Origin: Parvibaculum sp.
GTDB lineage: Bacteria; Pseudomonadota; Alphaproteobacteria; Parvibaculales; Parvibaculaceae
Reading direction: 5' to 3'
DNA: 64,000 nucleotides
Assembly (NCBI GenBank): GCA_030645235.1
Contig: JAUSMV010000012.1
Location: forward strand, 744,001-808,000
Shown here: piece after piece, positions 48,279 through 56,668 of the stretch
Layout: each line of letters opens with the position of its first letter
How positions within the stretch are numbered: the stretch's first letter is position 1
Program-made: the position numbers and the translations under genes
The notes under the pieces: model-generated
Databases searched by the model: none
The model's input: only the letters and a program-made list of their open reading frames with translations
Told to the model about the DNA's origin: nothing

Positions 48279-48834
48279 ATAGCTCAGGGATAAGTCCGGA
48301 CTGGTCGAGCACCATAAAGACAACAAAGAACACCACGACGGTGCCGAGTGTGCCGAGGATCGCGATGGGCCAACTCGTCCCGCCAAGTGAGTGGATGGCA
48401 TCAGAAAGCGCTTCCGGTGAACCGGCGTTGCGGTACTTTTCCAGCGTCTTGTTTACGTGCTGAAAGTAGAAGGCATTGCCAAGCATGCCGAGCACAACGC
48501 TCAGGCCGATAGCGCCACCGGTTGTGCTGATATCCCAAACAAGTTCCACGATGGCACCTGCTAGCATCGCGACGGACACGCCAATCGCAGCGCCGTACAT
48601 TTTGCGATAGAACAACCAGCTCGATGTCAGGAGGAACGCGGACCAGTTCCATGATCGCGTGGTGGCAAGTTTTTGCATCGACTGAGATCTGTTGAACATA
48701 CTTGTCCATTTACTGCGATAGGTTTCGAAGTTCTTGCTGACAAACAATTTAGTATTGGGGTCCGTTATGAACGCATTGAATTTTTCTTCGTCGCTCATTT
48801 TGATTTCTTTCCCCAACGACATCTGCACCGTCAT
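48277..48834 (-). CDS. DUF2628 domain-containing membrane protein
   Basis: WNWSAFLLTSSWLFYRKMYGAAI pattern plus further TM segments. Confidence 0.82.
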   Translation of the reverse strand: MTVQMSLGKEIKMSDEEKFNAFITDPNTKLFVSKNFETYRSKWTSMFNRSQSMQKLATTRSWNWSAFLLTSSWLFYRKMYGAAIGVSVAMLAGAIVELVWDISTTGGAIGLSVVLGMLGNAFYFQHVNKTLEKYRNAGSPEALSDAIHSLGGTSWPIAILGTLGTVVVFFVVFMVLDQSGLIPEL

Positions 48835-49253
48835 TCCCGTGAACGGTTTTGATGCGTATAATTCTGTGTCTTTGATTTTTTAAGCGTAATGTCGATGCGT
48901 CAACACATCTGACCTATTAGTGCAAACATGCATCACACGCGGATGGAAAACCATCCGTGTCAAGATTTGTACTTGGCAAATCGAAAGCGTGAGCGTATCA
49001 ACCCTGCATCACACACTAAAAGTACATGATTTCCATGAAACACGTAATGCAAACAGCCGTTGAAGGTTTTGAAGGTAACTCGTACCCCACGGGGCCGGGC
49101 CGCACACGTTTGCGCTGATTGCGCATTGTGTTTGTGACCATAGGCCCCACCAAACCGGATGGGGCCTTTGTCGTTTAGGGCTTCGTCCACAGACCTCACT
49201 CAAGCGCGACTTCGCCGTGAGTGAACTCACTCAAACGAGAGCGGAGGATTTCT

Positions 49254-49295
49254 ATGAAAACACCCCACGGTACCGAGGTTACGACCTCAGCCTAG
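49254..49295 (+). other. possible leader mini-ORF MKTPHGTEVTTSA*
   Basis: ATG preceded by GCGGAGGATTTCT (SD-like); 13 codons + stop in a ~650 bp otherwise non-coding region. Confidence 0.3.
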
Positions 49296-49483
49296 GCGAA
49301 GAACGCTATGGGCCGCAGGCATTTCCTGTGTTGGCGTCGGAATGACGTCGGCGCAAACGGCATTGCTTTGTGGTCCCGGCTCTGAAGCCTGAGCTTACGA
49401 CACATCACGTTTGGCAGAGACCAACGGACGCGCTTTATCGCGCGGGACCGGAAGGGTATCTGCATCCCTGAAGGAGAGAGAGA

Positions 49484-49873
49484 ATGGTTACGTTTCCTGC
49501 CGCGTCAGTGCGGTGGAGTTTGGAGAACGGGCGCAGCATTGGTGTTGTGGTCGCATTGGTTCTGGCGATCCTGCTGCGCGTGAGTGGCCAGGGTGATCTG
49601 AACTTTTTGTCGGTGCTGGCGATTGTTTTGCCCGCACTCGAAGTCGCTATGTTTGCTTTGGTCGTAGCGTTCTACTTCGACAGCGAAGCGGCAGAGCAGG
49701 GCGCTGACCAGAGTCCCAATCAGAGTAACGTGCTAGCACACAATGCAGAGGCGCTGGTTGCCTGGTTCGTTGTCGTGCTAGCGCTGATGTGGGGCAATAT
49801 CGTGCTGGTGCAGTTGGCCATCAACGCCTATGTGACACTCGGCGTACCGCCCGTATGGGCGACGTCGCTATAA
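49484..49873 (+). CDS. hypothetical small membrane protein
   Basis: 129 aa, 3 predicted TM segments; RBS GGAGAGAGAGA. Confidence 0.7.
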   Translation: MVTFPAASVRWSLENGRSIGVVVALVLAILLRVSGQGDLNFLSVLAIVLPALEVAMFALVVAFYFDSEAAEQGADQSPNQSNVLAHNAEALVAWFVVVLALMWGNIVLVQLAINAYVTLGVPPVWATSL

Positions 49874-49882
49874 GCAAAAAAA

Positions 49883-49904
49883 GGGGAGGACATAAGTCCT
49901 CCCC
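49883..49904. terminator. terminator hairpin, U-tract on minus strand
   Basis: GGGGAGGAC-ataa-GTCCTCCCC; A-run at 49876-49882. Confidence 0.75.
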
Positions 49905-50028
49905 GGAGTTTGTATCGCTGAACCGCTTTGGGTGCCCCCCGTGGGCGGTTCAGTTCTGTCCGAAAGATAAGCCCGGACAGCAGCTCTCAAGACCCGACGA
50001 CTAGTCGGTGGCAACCTGAGGGGTGGAG

Positions 50029-50059
50029 CTGACGGATCAGGATCTGATTGATCCGTCAG
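50029..50059 (-). terminator. hairpin downstream of the CsgG/HfaB-like gene
   Basis: CTGACGGATCA-ggatctgat-TGATCCGTCAG. Confidence 0.6.
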
Positions 50060-50073
50060 CGAATGGGTTTTGA

Positions 50074-51237
50074 TTAGTTGACGTTACCGCGAAGGCCGCT
50101 GTTATCAACTTCCGAGTAGTAGCCGTAAGGCGACGTGTCGGCGGCTTTGACCGGTGCTGCCTGATAAGCGGGAGCAGGAGCGGCGGCTTGCGGTGCGACC
50201 TGTGAGTAAGGCTGGGCATATGTCTGCTGCTGAGCGGCGGGTGCAACATAGGCAGAGCGTGAAGGTGTCGAGGGTGAGGCAGCGCCTGAGGGGTTTGACT
50301 GGCGATAGTCAATCGTGCCCATCGGGTCGGATTTGCTGCCGGCGATCTTGGAACCGCAATCAGACGGGTTCACATGATAGAGCGGCACGAGCATCTTGAG
50401 CACGGCGCGTTCGAGAACGGCGCGCACGGCGAGCTGGAGAGGTTCCTGTGCGCTTTCGCCGGCACCGATCTGGAAGAGATTGCCGCCGAGGAAGTCGAAC
50501 ACACCGGCGCTGACTTCATGACCGACGATCTGCTTCTGATAAGAGACAAAGTCCACAACTTCGAGCGTGCGGCTGTTCACAAGACGCAGGTCGAGGCCGA
50601 TATTCATGACGTAGATTTTGCCACCGGCAGACACGCCCCAGCCCATCGCGTCGGGGCTTGAGACTGCGCCGTCAACGCCGCCTGAACGGATGTTGAAGTT
50701 GAGTTCTGTGATGCCACCGACGAGGTAGTAGTCGCTGCCGCGGATTTCGCCCGCGAAGATTTTGCGATAGTCGCTTGTGCCTTCGCTCGAGCCGTCGGCA
50801 TTCATCTGGGCGCCGTCGCCGATGAGCTTGTTGTTGGTGTATTTGAGTTCGAGTTCCGTGATCGCTGTATCATAGCGTTCGACGAGCGGCACACCGGCTT
50901 TGCCCAACGCGGACATGGCCATCAAAGCAGCGCCTTGTGTGAGCTTGCGGCCTGAACCGTCGGCTTCTTCCTTGCCGGTATAGTCTTTGATGTTGCCGAC
51001 GGCGATGCGCAATGTCTGTGAGTCATTGTGGATGCGCGTTGCGACGCAGCGCAGGGCCGATGAATAGGGTGTTTCGTTGTTGATAACCGGAGCATTGCCC
51101 GTCGGCATCGTGTAGCGGCCGTCCGAACCGGCGCTGGCGCTGATGCAGCCCGTCAAAGCGAAGGCGACTGAAAGCATGCCCAATGTCTTTGTGGGGAGTG
51201 CCTTATGAGCCAAAACAGCTTTTGCAATGTTAAACAC
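50074..51237 (-). CDS. CsgG/HfaB family secretion lipoprotein
   Basis: LTGCIS lipobox; LRIAVGNIKDYTGKEEADGSGRKLTQGAALMAMSALGKAGVPLVERYDTAITELE...SDYYLVGGITELNFNIRSGG...DLRLVNSRTLEVVDFVSYQKQIVGHEV. Confidence 0.9.
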   Translation of the reverse strand: MFNIAKAVLAHKALPTKTLGMLSVAFALTGCISASAGSDGRYTMPTGNAPVINNETPYSSALRCVATRIHNDSQTLRIAVGNIKDYTGKEEADGSGRKLTQGAALMAMSALGKAGVPLVERYDTAITELELKYTNNKLIGDGAQMNADGSSEGTSDYRKIFAGEIRGSDYYLVGGITELNFNIRSGGVDGAVSSPDAMGWGVSAGGKIYVMNIGLDLRLVNSRTLEVVDFVSYQKQIVGHEVSAGVFDFLGGNLFQIGAGESAQEPLQLAVRAVLERAVLKMLVPLYHVNPSDCGSKIAGSKSDPMGTIDYRQSNPSGAASPSTPSRSAYVAPAAQQQTYAQPYSQVAPQAAAPAPAYQAAPVKAADTSPYGYYSEVDNSGLRGNVN

Positions 51238-51602
51238 GGGATCGTCTCCTGGTTGCCATTTCTCGTCGGGGAGGCGCTGGCGATCATTTTGATCTGTCTC
51301 AGTGCCGCGACGATGAAGTCAGGATGTAGATTGCAACGCCCGTGCCAGTCCTTAAGTCCCGTTAACCTTTGAAAAAACCGGCTGATTTCTGCGTCTTTTC
51401 GGGAGGCTGCCTGTTCACTTGTGCCAAAAACGGGCCAGTTTGAAATTGGTTAACAGGTGTAAACCTGTGTCCCGCTTCGAAACGGGAGGCCATTTTCCGT
51501 TGCTTTGTACGATTGAGGGACAGGGAAGCGGGTGGCTTGCGAGCTTGGGCGGCACAGGCGACACTCGCGCACCCGAACTCACCCAAAAAAGGGACCAAAC
51601 CC

Positions 51603-52220
51603 TTGGCCACACTCGAATTCTTCTTTGATTGCTCCAGCCCCTGGACCTATCTGGCCTTCAGCCGCGTTGAGGCGCTTGTGAAACGGACCGGCGCGACCAT
51701 CATCTGGCGGCCGATCCTTGTCGGCGGCATCTTTAATACGGTCAATGACACGGTTTACGAGTCCCGCGCCAATCCGCACCCCGTCAAAGGGCGCTATTAC
51801 GTGAAGGATCTGGCCGATTGGGCGAAATATTGCGGTATCGAAATCGGCCGCCCGCCGGTTTTTCCGGTGAATTCGGTTAATGCCATGCGCGCGGCCATTG
51901 TGGCGGACGGGGAGGGCAAGCTGCCCGCCTTTGCCTGGGCGACGTTCCGCACCTATTGGGGTGAGTTGAAAGATATCAGCCAGCCCGACGTGCTTGAGGC
52001 CATTTGCGCCGAAGTCGGGCTCGACTGGGCGCATGTAGCCAAACGTATTAAAGACGATGACATCAAAGCTCAGCTTCGCGCTAATACAGAAGAAGTGATT
52101 GCGCGCGGCGGTTTCGGCTCACCCACAATGTATGTGAACAAGACGGATATGTATTTCGGCAATGACCGGCTTCCTCTGGTCGAGGCGGCCCTCCTTGGCG
52201 CGACATTGACGCATGGTTGA
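51603..52220 (+). CDS. 2-hydroxychromene-2-carboxylate isomerase / DsbA-like protein
   Basis: LEFFFDCSSPWTYLAFSRVEAL; ...GFGSPTMYVNKTDMYFGNDRL; TTG start. Confidence 0.9.
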   Translation: MATLEFFFDCSSPWTYLAFSRVEALVKRTGATIIWRPILVGGIFNTVNDTVYESRANPHPVKGRYYVKDLADWAKYCGIEIGRPPVFPVNSVNAMRAAIVADGEGKLPAFAWATFRTYWGELKDISQPDVLEAICAEVGLDWAHVAKRIKDDDIKAQLRANTEEVIARGGFGSPTMYVNKTDMYFGNDRLPLVEAALLGATLTHG

Positions 52221-53016
52221 TCTGAACAACGCGGCCGACAATGGTGAGCCGCCAGCCTTTAATGTGCCGTCTGTGGTGCTGGGTCTTATCGGCGTGCTCG
52301 TTGTGGCCTATGCCGTCTTCGCTTGGGCGCAGCCTGAACAACAAGGGCAATGGCTTTTTCTCTTTGCCTTGTTTCCGGCGCGCTTCATTGCATCTGATCT
52401 GCATCCTGATCTGATTTTTCCGGGCGGCTTTGCGGGCGATGTCTGGACGCTCTTCACTTACACGCTCATGCATGGCAGTTGGACCCATGTGATTATTAAC
52501 TGCGTTTGGCTGCTTGCCTTTGGCAGCGCCGTCGCGCGGCGCATCGGTTCGTTTCGCTTTCTTCTGTTCTTTTTCTTTTGCGGTATCGTCGGCGCCCTTC
52601 TTCATGTCGTGCTCTATGGCGGTTCACTGGTGCCTGTTGTCGGCGCATCGGGCGCGATTTCGGGATTGATGGGCGGCGCGGTGCGCTTTGTCTTTTTGGC
52701 CGGTGGTCCGCTGGGCGGTCTTGGCGGCCATCGGGGACCAAGCACGGCACCGCGCGCGCAGATGAGCATTGGTGCGGCGCTGCGCGACCGGCGCATTATG
52801 ACATTTGTGGGTGTCTGGGTTCTTCTCAACTTTATCTTTGGTGTCAGCGGTGTGAACCCGTCGGGACAAGTCGCCGACATTGCATGGATCGCCCATCTCG
52901 GCGGCTTCCTTGCGGGCCTGTTCTTCTTCGGCATTTTTGACGGCCACAGGTCATCGCCTTCGGGCGGCCCGGGCAATGTCGGTTATGGCGAGTGGAGCGG
53001 CCGCGATAAGGATTGA
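52213..53016 (+). CDS. rhomboid family intramembrane serine protease
   Basis: FTYTLMHGSWTHVIINCVWLLAFG, VVGASGAISGLMGGAVRF (GASG catalytic Ser), DIAWIAHLGGFLAGLFF. Confidence 0.95.
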   Translation: MVDLNNAADNGEPPAFNVPSVVLGLIGVLVVAYAVFAWAQPEQQGQWLFLFALFPARFIASDLHPDLIFPGGFAGDVWTLFTYTLMHGSWTHVIINCVWLLAFGSAVARRIGSFRFLLFFFFCGIVGALLHVVLYGGSLVPVVGASGAISGLMGGAVRFVFLAGGPLGGLGGHRGPSTAPRAQMSIGAALRDRRIMTFVGVWVLLNFIFGVSGVNPSGQVADIAWIAHLGGFLAGLFFFGIFDGHRSSPSGGPGNVGYGEWSGRDKD

Positions 53017-53087
53017 ATCTGTGAGTATCGTTCTTACATAAATCAGATGTACTTGTGTCGGCTCCAACCAGAAGGAAATCAACTCAA

Positions 53088-53399
53088 ATGAGTGATACGT
53101 CTTCCTCGTCCGAACCGTCCATTGAAGCGCCTAAAGAAGTAAGCAACGGCGAGCCGCTCTGGCTGCGTTTCGTTTACATGATCGGCTACGGCATCCTCGG
53201 CAACATCGCTTTTTCGCTGGCGCTGTTTCTCGGCGTTGTGCAGATCGTGCTGCTGCTCATCCGCAAAGAACTGAATGACGAGATCGCAGGCTTCAGCCGC
53301 AATCTCATTGCTTATGTGGGTGAGTGCCTGAGCTATGTCGCCTTTGTGCGCGAGGACAAACCATTCCCGCTGGCGAAATTTCCAAGCTCTGAGGATTGA
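53088..53399 (+). CDS. DUF4389 domain-containing protein
   Basis: LWLRFVYMIGYGILGNIAFSLALFLGVVQIVLLLI...NLIAYVGECLSYVAFVREDKPFP. Confidence 0.85.
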   Translation: MSDTSSSSEPSIEAPKEVSNGEPLWLRFVYMIGYGILGNIAFSLALFLGVVQIVLLLIRKELNDEIAGFSRNLIAYVGECLSYVAFVREDKPFPLAKFPSSED

Positions 53400-53402
53400 G
53401 GC

Positions 53403-54113
53403 TTAAGCGCCGCGCGTGTAGCTTTCGAGCTTGGCGCGGCCTTTGTCCGTCATAAAGCCGCGGATGACGGCAAGTGTCGTCACGGCGAAGCGCGTCTTAG
53501 CCTCGTCGGCGGTGGCGTGAAAGCCCGCAAGCTCCAGACTGCATAATCCGTGTACGACAGCCCAGAAGGCGTCGGCGACGAGGATCGGCTCGAACTCATC
53601 GGAGAAGCTGCCGTCCTTGATGCAGGCCGTCACGCCGTCGAGCAGGAACTGATAGGACGAGTGACCTGAGATGCCGCGCGCGGGCAGGATCGTGTCGGCA
53701 CTATGCGCGTGGCGTGCTGCCTCGCTCACCGGCATCGTCGCGCTGATCATCAAGGCATAATAGGACGGGTTCTGCCTCGCGAACTCATGATAGGCGCGGC
53801 CGAGGTCGGCCAGGTAAAGCAGCGGTTCGTCATTTTTGGGGACCGCGCTCTGCGCATCGCCAAGCCGGTCGAAGGCTTCATCGAAAAGCGCCGCGATCAG
53901 TCCGTCTTTGCCGCCAAAAGCCGTATAGACCGCCATGGTCGAGGTGCCGACTTTGGTGGCGAGTTTGCGCAAGGAGATCGAATCCGGCCCGCCTCTGAGT
54001 AACATTTCGCTCGCCGCATCGAGCAGAGCGGCGCGCTGCGCATTGCGGCGCAGATCGGCTTTGCTCGCGTCGGGCGATGCAGCAGGCAGGGCTTCGGTTT
54101 GGTCCATCGTCAC
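53403..54113 (-). CDS. TetR/AcrR family transcriptional regulator
   Basis: ALLDAASEMLLRGGPDSISLRKLATKVGTSTMAVYTAFGGKDGLIAALFDEAFDRL (HTH). Confidence 0.93.
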   Translation of the reverse strand: MTMDQTEALPAASPDASKADLRRNAQRAALLDAASEMLLRGGPDSISLRKLATKVGTSTMAVYTAFGGKDGLIAALFDEAFDRLGDAQSAVPKNDEPLLYLADLGRAYHEFARQNPSYYALMISATMPVSEAARHAHSADTILPARGISGHSSYQFLLDGVTACIKDGSFSDEFEPILVADAFWAVVHGLCSLELAGFHATADEAKTRFAVTTLAVIRGFMTDKGRAKLESYTRGA

Positions 54114-54166
54114 TTTCTATACGATTTTCCGAGGGGCGGGCTTGCTTTTGTGATTTAAGGTGAATT

Positions 54167-54179
54167 ATAACACTGTTAT
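54167..54179. promoter_or_regulatory. candidate TetR-type operator
   Basis: Palindrome ATAACA-C-TGTTAT in the divergent 93 bp TetR/carotenoid-oxygenase intergenic region. Confidence 0.5.
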
Positions 54180-54206
54180 CGAACGAGTCGCAATCAGGAG
54201 CGCCCC

Positions 54207-55637
54207 ATGTCCAAACCCTTTCCCCAAGATGCTGTGCTGCAGGAAAACTTCGCTCCCGTGATGGCGGAGAGCTATGCGCCGGAGCTTGTCGTGGTTGAAG
54301 GGGAGTTGCCGAAAGGTCTGGCGGGCACGCTTTACCGCAACGGGCCGAATCCGATGTTCCCGCCTTTGGGCGACAAGCATCACTGGTTTCTGGGCGAGGG
54401 CATGATCCATGCGATCCAGGTTGAGGATGGCCGCGTTTCCTATCGCAACCGCTGGATCGAGACTGAGCAATATAAAGTCCAGCGCAAAGCCGGACGTCGT
54501 TTGATCGACACAGGCTTTGGCGGTGCGAGCCTGCCGGAAGCTGAAGGTATCAAGCGCAATGTCGCCAACACGAATATCGTCTGGCACGGCGGCAAACTGC
54601 TGGCGCTTGATGAAGGCAACCAGCCCGTCGCGATGGATGGCGATACGCTGGCGACCAAAGGTTCGTGGGATTTTGCGGGCAAGTATCAGGGCCCGATGAC
54701 AGCGCATCCGAAGATGGACCCCAAAACCGGCGAGATGATGTTCTTTGGCTATATGGCCAAGGGGCCGGGCACGCCGGATATTTCCTACACCGTCGTCAAC
54801 GCCAAGGGCGAAGTCACGCGCTCCGACATGTTTGAAGCGCCTTATGCCAGCATGGTGCATGACTTCATCACCACCGACGAACATGTGATCTTCCCGATCT
54901 TCCCCGCAACGATTGATGTCGAGCGCATCATGCGCGGCGGCCCGACAATTGCGTGGGACCCTGAGACCGCGACAAAGATCGGCATCATGGCGCGTAATGC
55001 GGGTGTCGAGACGATCCGCTGGTTTACGGGCGATCCCTGCTATGTCTATCACCCGATGAATGCTTACACCTCGCACGAAGGCGGACGCACGCGCGTCATT
55101 GCCGATGTGATGAAATATGACCGCGTGCCTTTGTTCCCCAATGCGGACGGCAGCAAGCCCGCATCCGGTCTGAGCGATGACCCGTCAATGCTTGTGCGTT
55201 GGACCTTTGACCTCGACAGCAACACGGACACTTATACCGAAGAAGCATTGAATGATCTCGGCGGCGATTTCCCGCGCCTTGATGAACGCTTCACAGGAAT
55301 GGATTATCGACACGGTTTTTATGCGGCACTCACCGGCGAGCCCGGACGTGGTAAACCGTTCGACACAATCGTTCACGCCAATATGAAAACGGGAAAGCGC
55401 CACGAGTATCGTCCCGGTGCAGGCAAATATGTGATGGAGCCTGTCTTCGTGCCGCGCAAAGAGAATGCGGGCGAGGGCGATGGCTGGATCGTGTCGCTGC
55501 AATATGATCAGCGCCGCAATCTGAGCGACTTCATTGTGCTCGATACCGATGACATTACGCGTGGTCCGATTGCACGCGTCGAACTTCCGACACGTGTGCC
55601 GTTTGGTTTCCACGGCAATTGGCGCGGTGCGGCCTGA
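54207..55637 (+). CDS. carotenoid oxygenase family protein
   Basis: GTLYRNGPNPMFPPLGDKHHWFLGEGMIHAIQ, MTAHPKMDPKTGEMMFFGY, MVHDFITTDEHVIF. Confidence 0.95.
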   Translation: MSKPFPQDAVLQENFAPVMAESYAPELVVVEGELPKGLAGTLYRNGPNPMFPPLGDKHHWFLGEGMIHAIQVEDGRVSYRNRWIETEQYKVQRKAGRRLIDTGFGGASLPEAEGIKRNVANTNIVWHGGKLLALDEGNQPVAMDGDTLATKGSWDFAGKYQGPMTAHPKMDPKTGEMMFFGYMAKGPGTPDISYTVVNAKGEVTRSDMFEAPYASMVHDFITTDEHVIFPIFPATIDVERIMRGGPTIAWDPETATKIGIMARNAGVETIRWFTGDPCYVYHPMNAYTSHEGGRTRVIADVMKYDRVPLFPNADGSKPASGLSDDPSMLVRWTFDLDSNTDTYTEEALNDLGGDFPRLDERFTGMDYRHGFYAALTGEPGRGKPFDTIVHANMKTGKRHEYRPGAGKYVMEPVFVPRKENAGEGDGWIVSLQYDQRRNLSDFIVLDTDDITRGPIARVELPTRVPFGFHGNWRGAA

Positions 55638-55651
55638 TTGAGAACGGTTTT

Positions 55652-56062
55652 ATGGCCTCGATATTTGTTGCTGCAAGCGCAATTGTTATCGCGTGCTTGG
55701 GGCTGGTGCATCTGCTGTTTACGTTCAGCGGGGCCAAGCTTCATCCGCGCGATCTAAGCTTGAAGGATGCGATGATGGCGTCGTCGCCGGTCATCAGCCG
55801 GGAAACGACAATGTGGCGAGCGTGGATCGGTTTTAATGCGAGCCATAGTTTCGGAGCCATGTTGTTTGGCATCATCTATGGTTATCTGGCAATACTGCAT
55901 GGTGAATTTCTCATGCAGTCCACGTTCCTGCTGGCGGTCGGGTTTTGTCTTCTGAGCGGCTATGCGCTGCTGGGCAAGGTCTATTGGTTCAGCGTTCCGT
56001 TTCGCAGTATTTTGCTGGCGCTGTTTCTTTATGGCATCGGGTTGGGGCTTCATTTTGCTTAA
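55652..56062 (+). CDS. hypothetical integral membrane protein
   Basis: ~136 aa, 4 hydrophobic segments; closely follows the carotenoid oxygenase. Confidence 0.75.
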   Translation: MASIFVAASAIVIACLGLVHLLFTFSGAKLHPRDLSLKDAMMASSPVISRETTMWRAWIGFNASHSFGAMLFGIIYGYLAILHGEFLMQSTFLLAVGFCLLSGYALLGKVYWFSVPFRSILLALFLYGIGLGLHFA

Positions 56063-56083
56063 TGTCGCAATCCCGCCGGAAGG

Positions 56084-56668
56084 CTAAAACACCGGCTCTT
56101 CATAAACCGGCTTACCGTCAATCCTGATCCCTTTGATCGTCGCCTCGCCGTCGCGGCCAAGTGCGACATCGACGGAGAGCGCACTCTTGTTGCGTTCTTC
56201 CTCCAGCACGCGGCCTTCGCCTTCGGGCACGTAATAGCGTTCGATGCCGTAATCCACTTGGGCGACATTGCGCGTTGTATCGTAATAACTGATCGTGCCG
56301 CGAATGATTTTGTTGCCCAGCGCGGGCACTTCATGTGCATGAAACGCGGCGACCGCCCGCCAGTTATTTTCTGCGGGCGTCAATTCCACATAGATCGTTT
56401 CGCCATCGGCCCATGTCTGATCGCCGTTGATTTCGGTGAGTGACAAAGTGGTGATGGCATAGCCGAGCGTCACATAGTCGCCGCGAAAGAGATCGCGCGG
56501 GTCAACGGGTTCGCTTAACAGCGTCACAACATTGGGTGAGCGCAAAATCATCACGCGGTCGGCGATGAAGTAGGTGAGCAACAATGTCTGCACGAGAACA
56601 AGCACAATAACGGCGCTGCCGAAACGACCAAAGCGGGTGACGAAGGGAACGAGCCATTGCTTGGTCAT
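56084..56668 (-). CDS. GDYXXLXY domain-containing protein
   Basis: PVDPRDLFRGDYVTLGYAI. Confidence 0.92.
   Translation of the reverse strand: MTKQWLVPFVTRFGRFGSAVIVLVLVQTLLLTYFIADRVMILRSPNVVTLLSEPVDPRDLFRGDYVTLGYAITTLSLTEINGDQTWADGETIYVELTPAENNWRAVAAFHAHEVPALGNKIIRGTISYYDTTRNVAQVDYGIERYYVPEGEGRVLEEERNKSALSVDVALGRDGEATIKGIRIDGKPVYEEPVF

Noticed and set aside
54165-55076. 303-aa minus-strand ORF
   Set aside because: Fully antisense to the carotenoid oxygenase gene; His/Arg/Asp-rich shadow translation.
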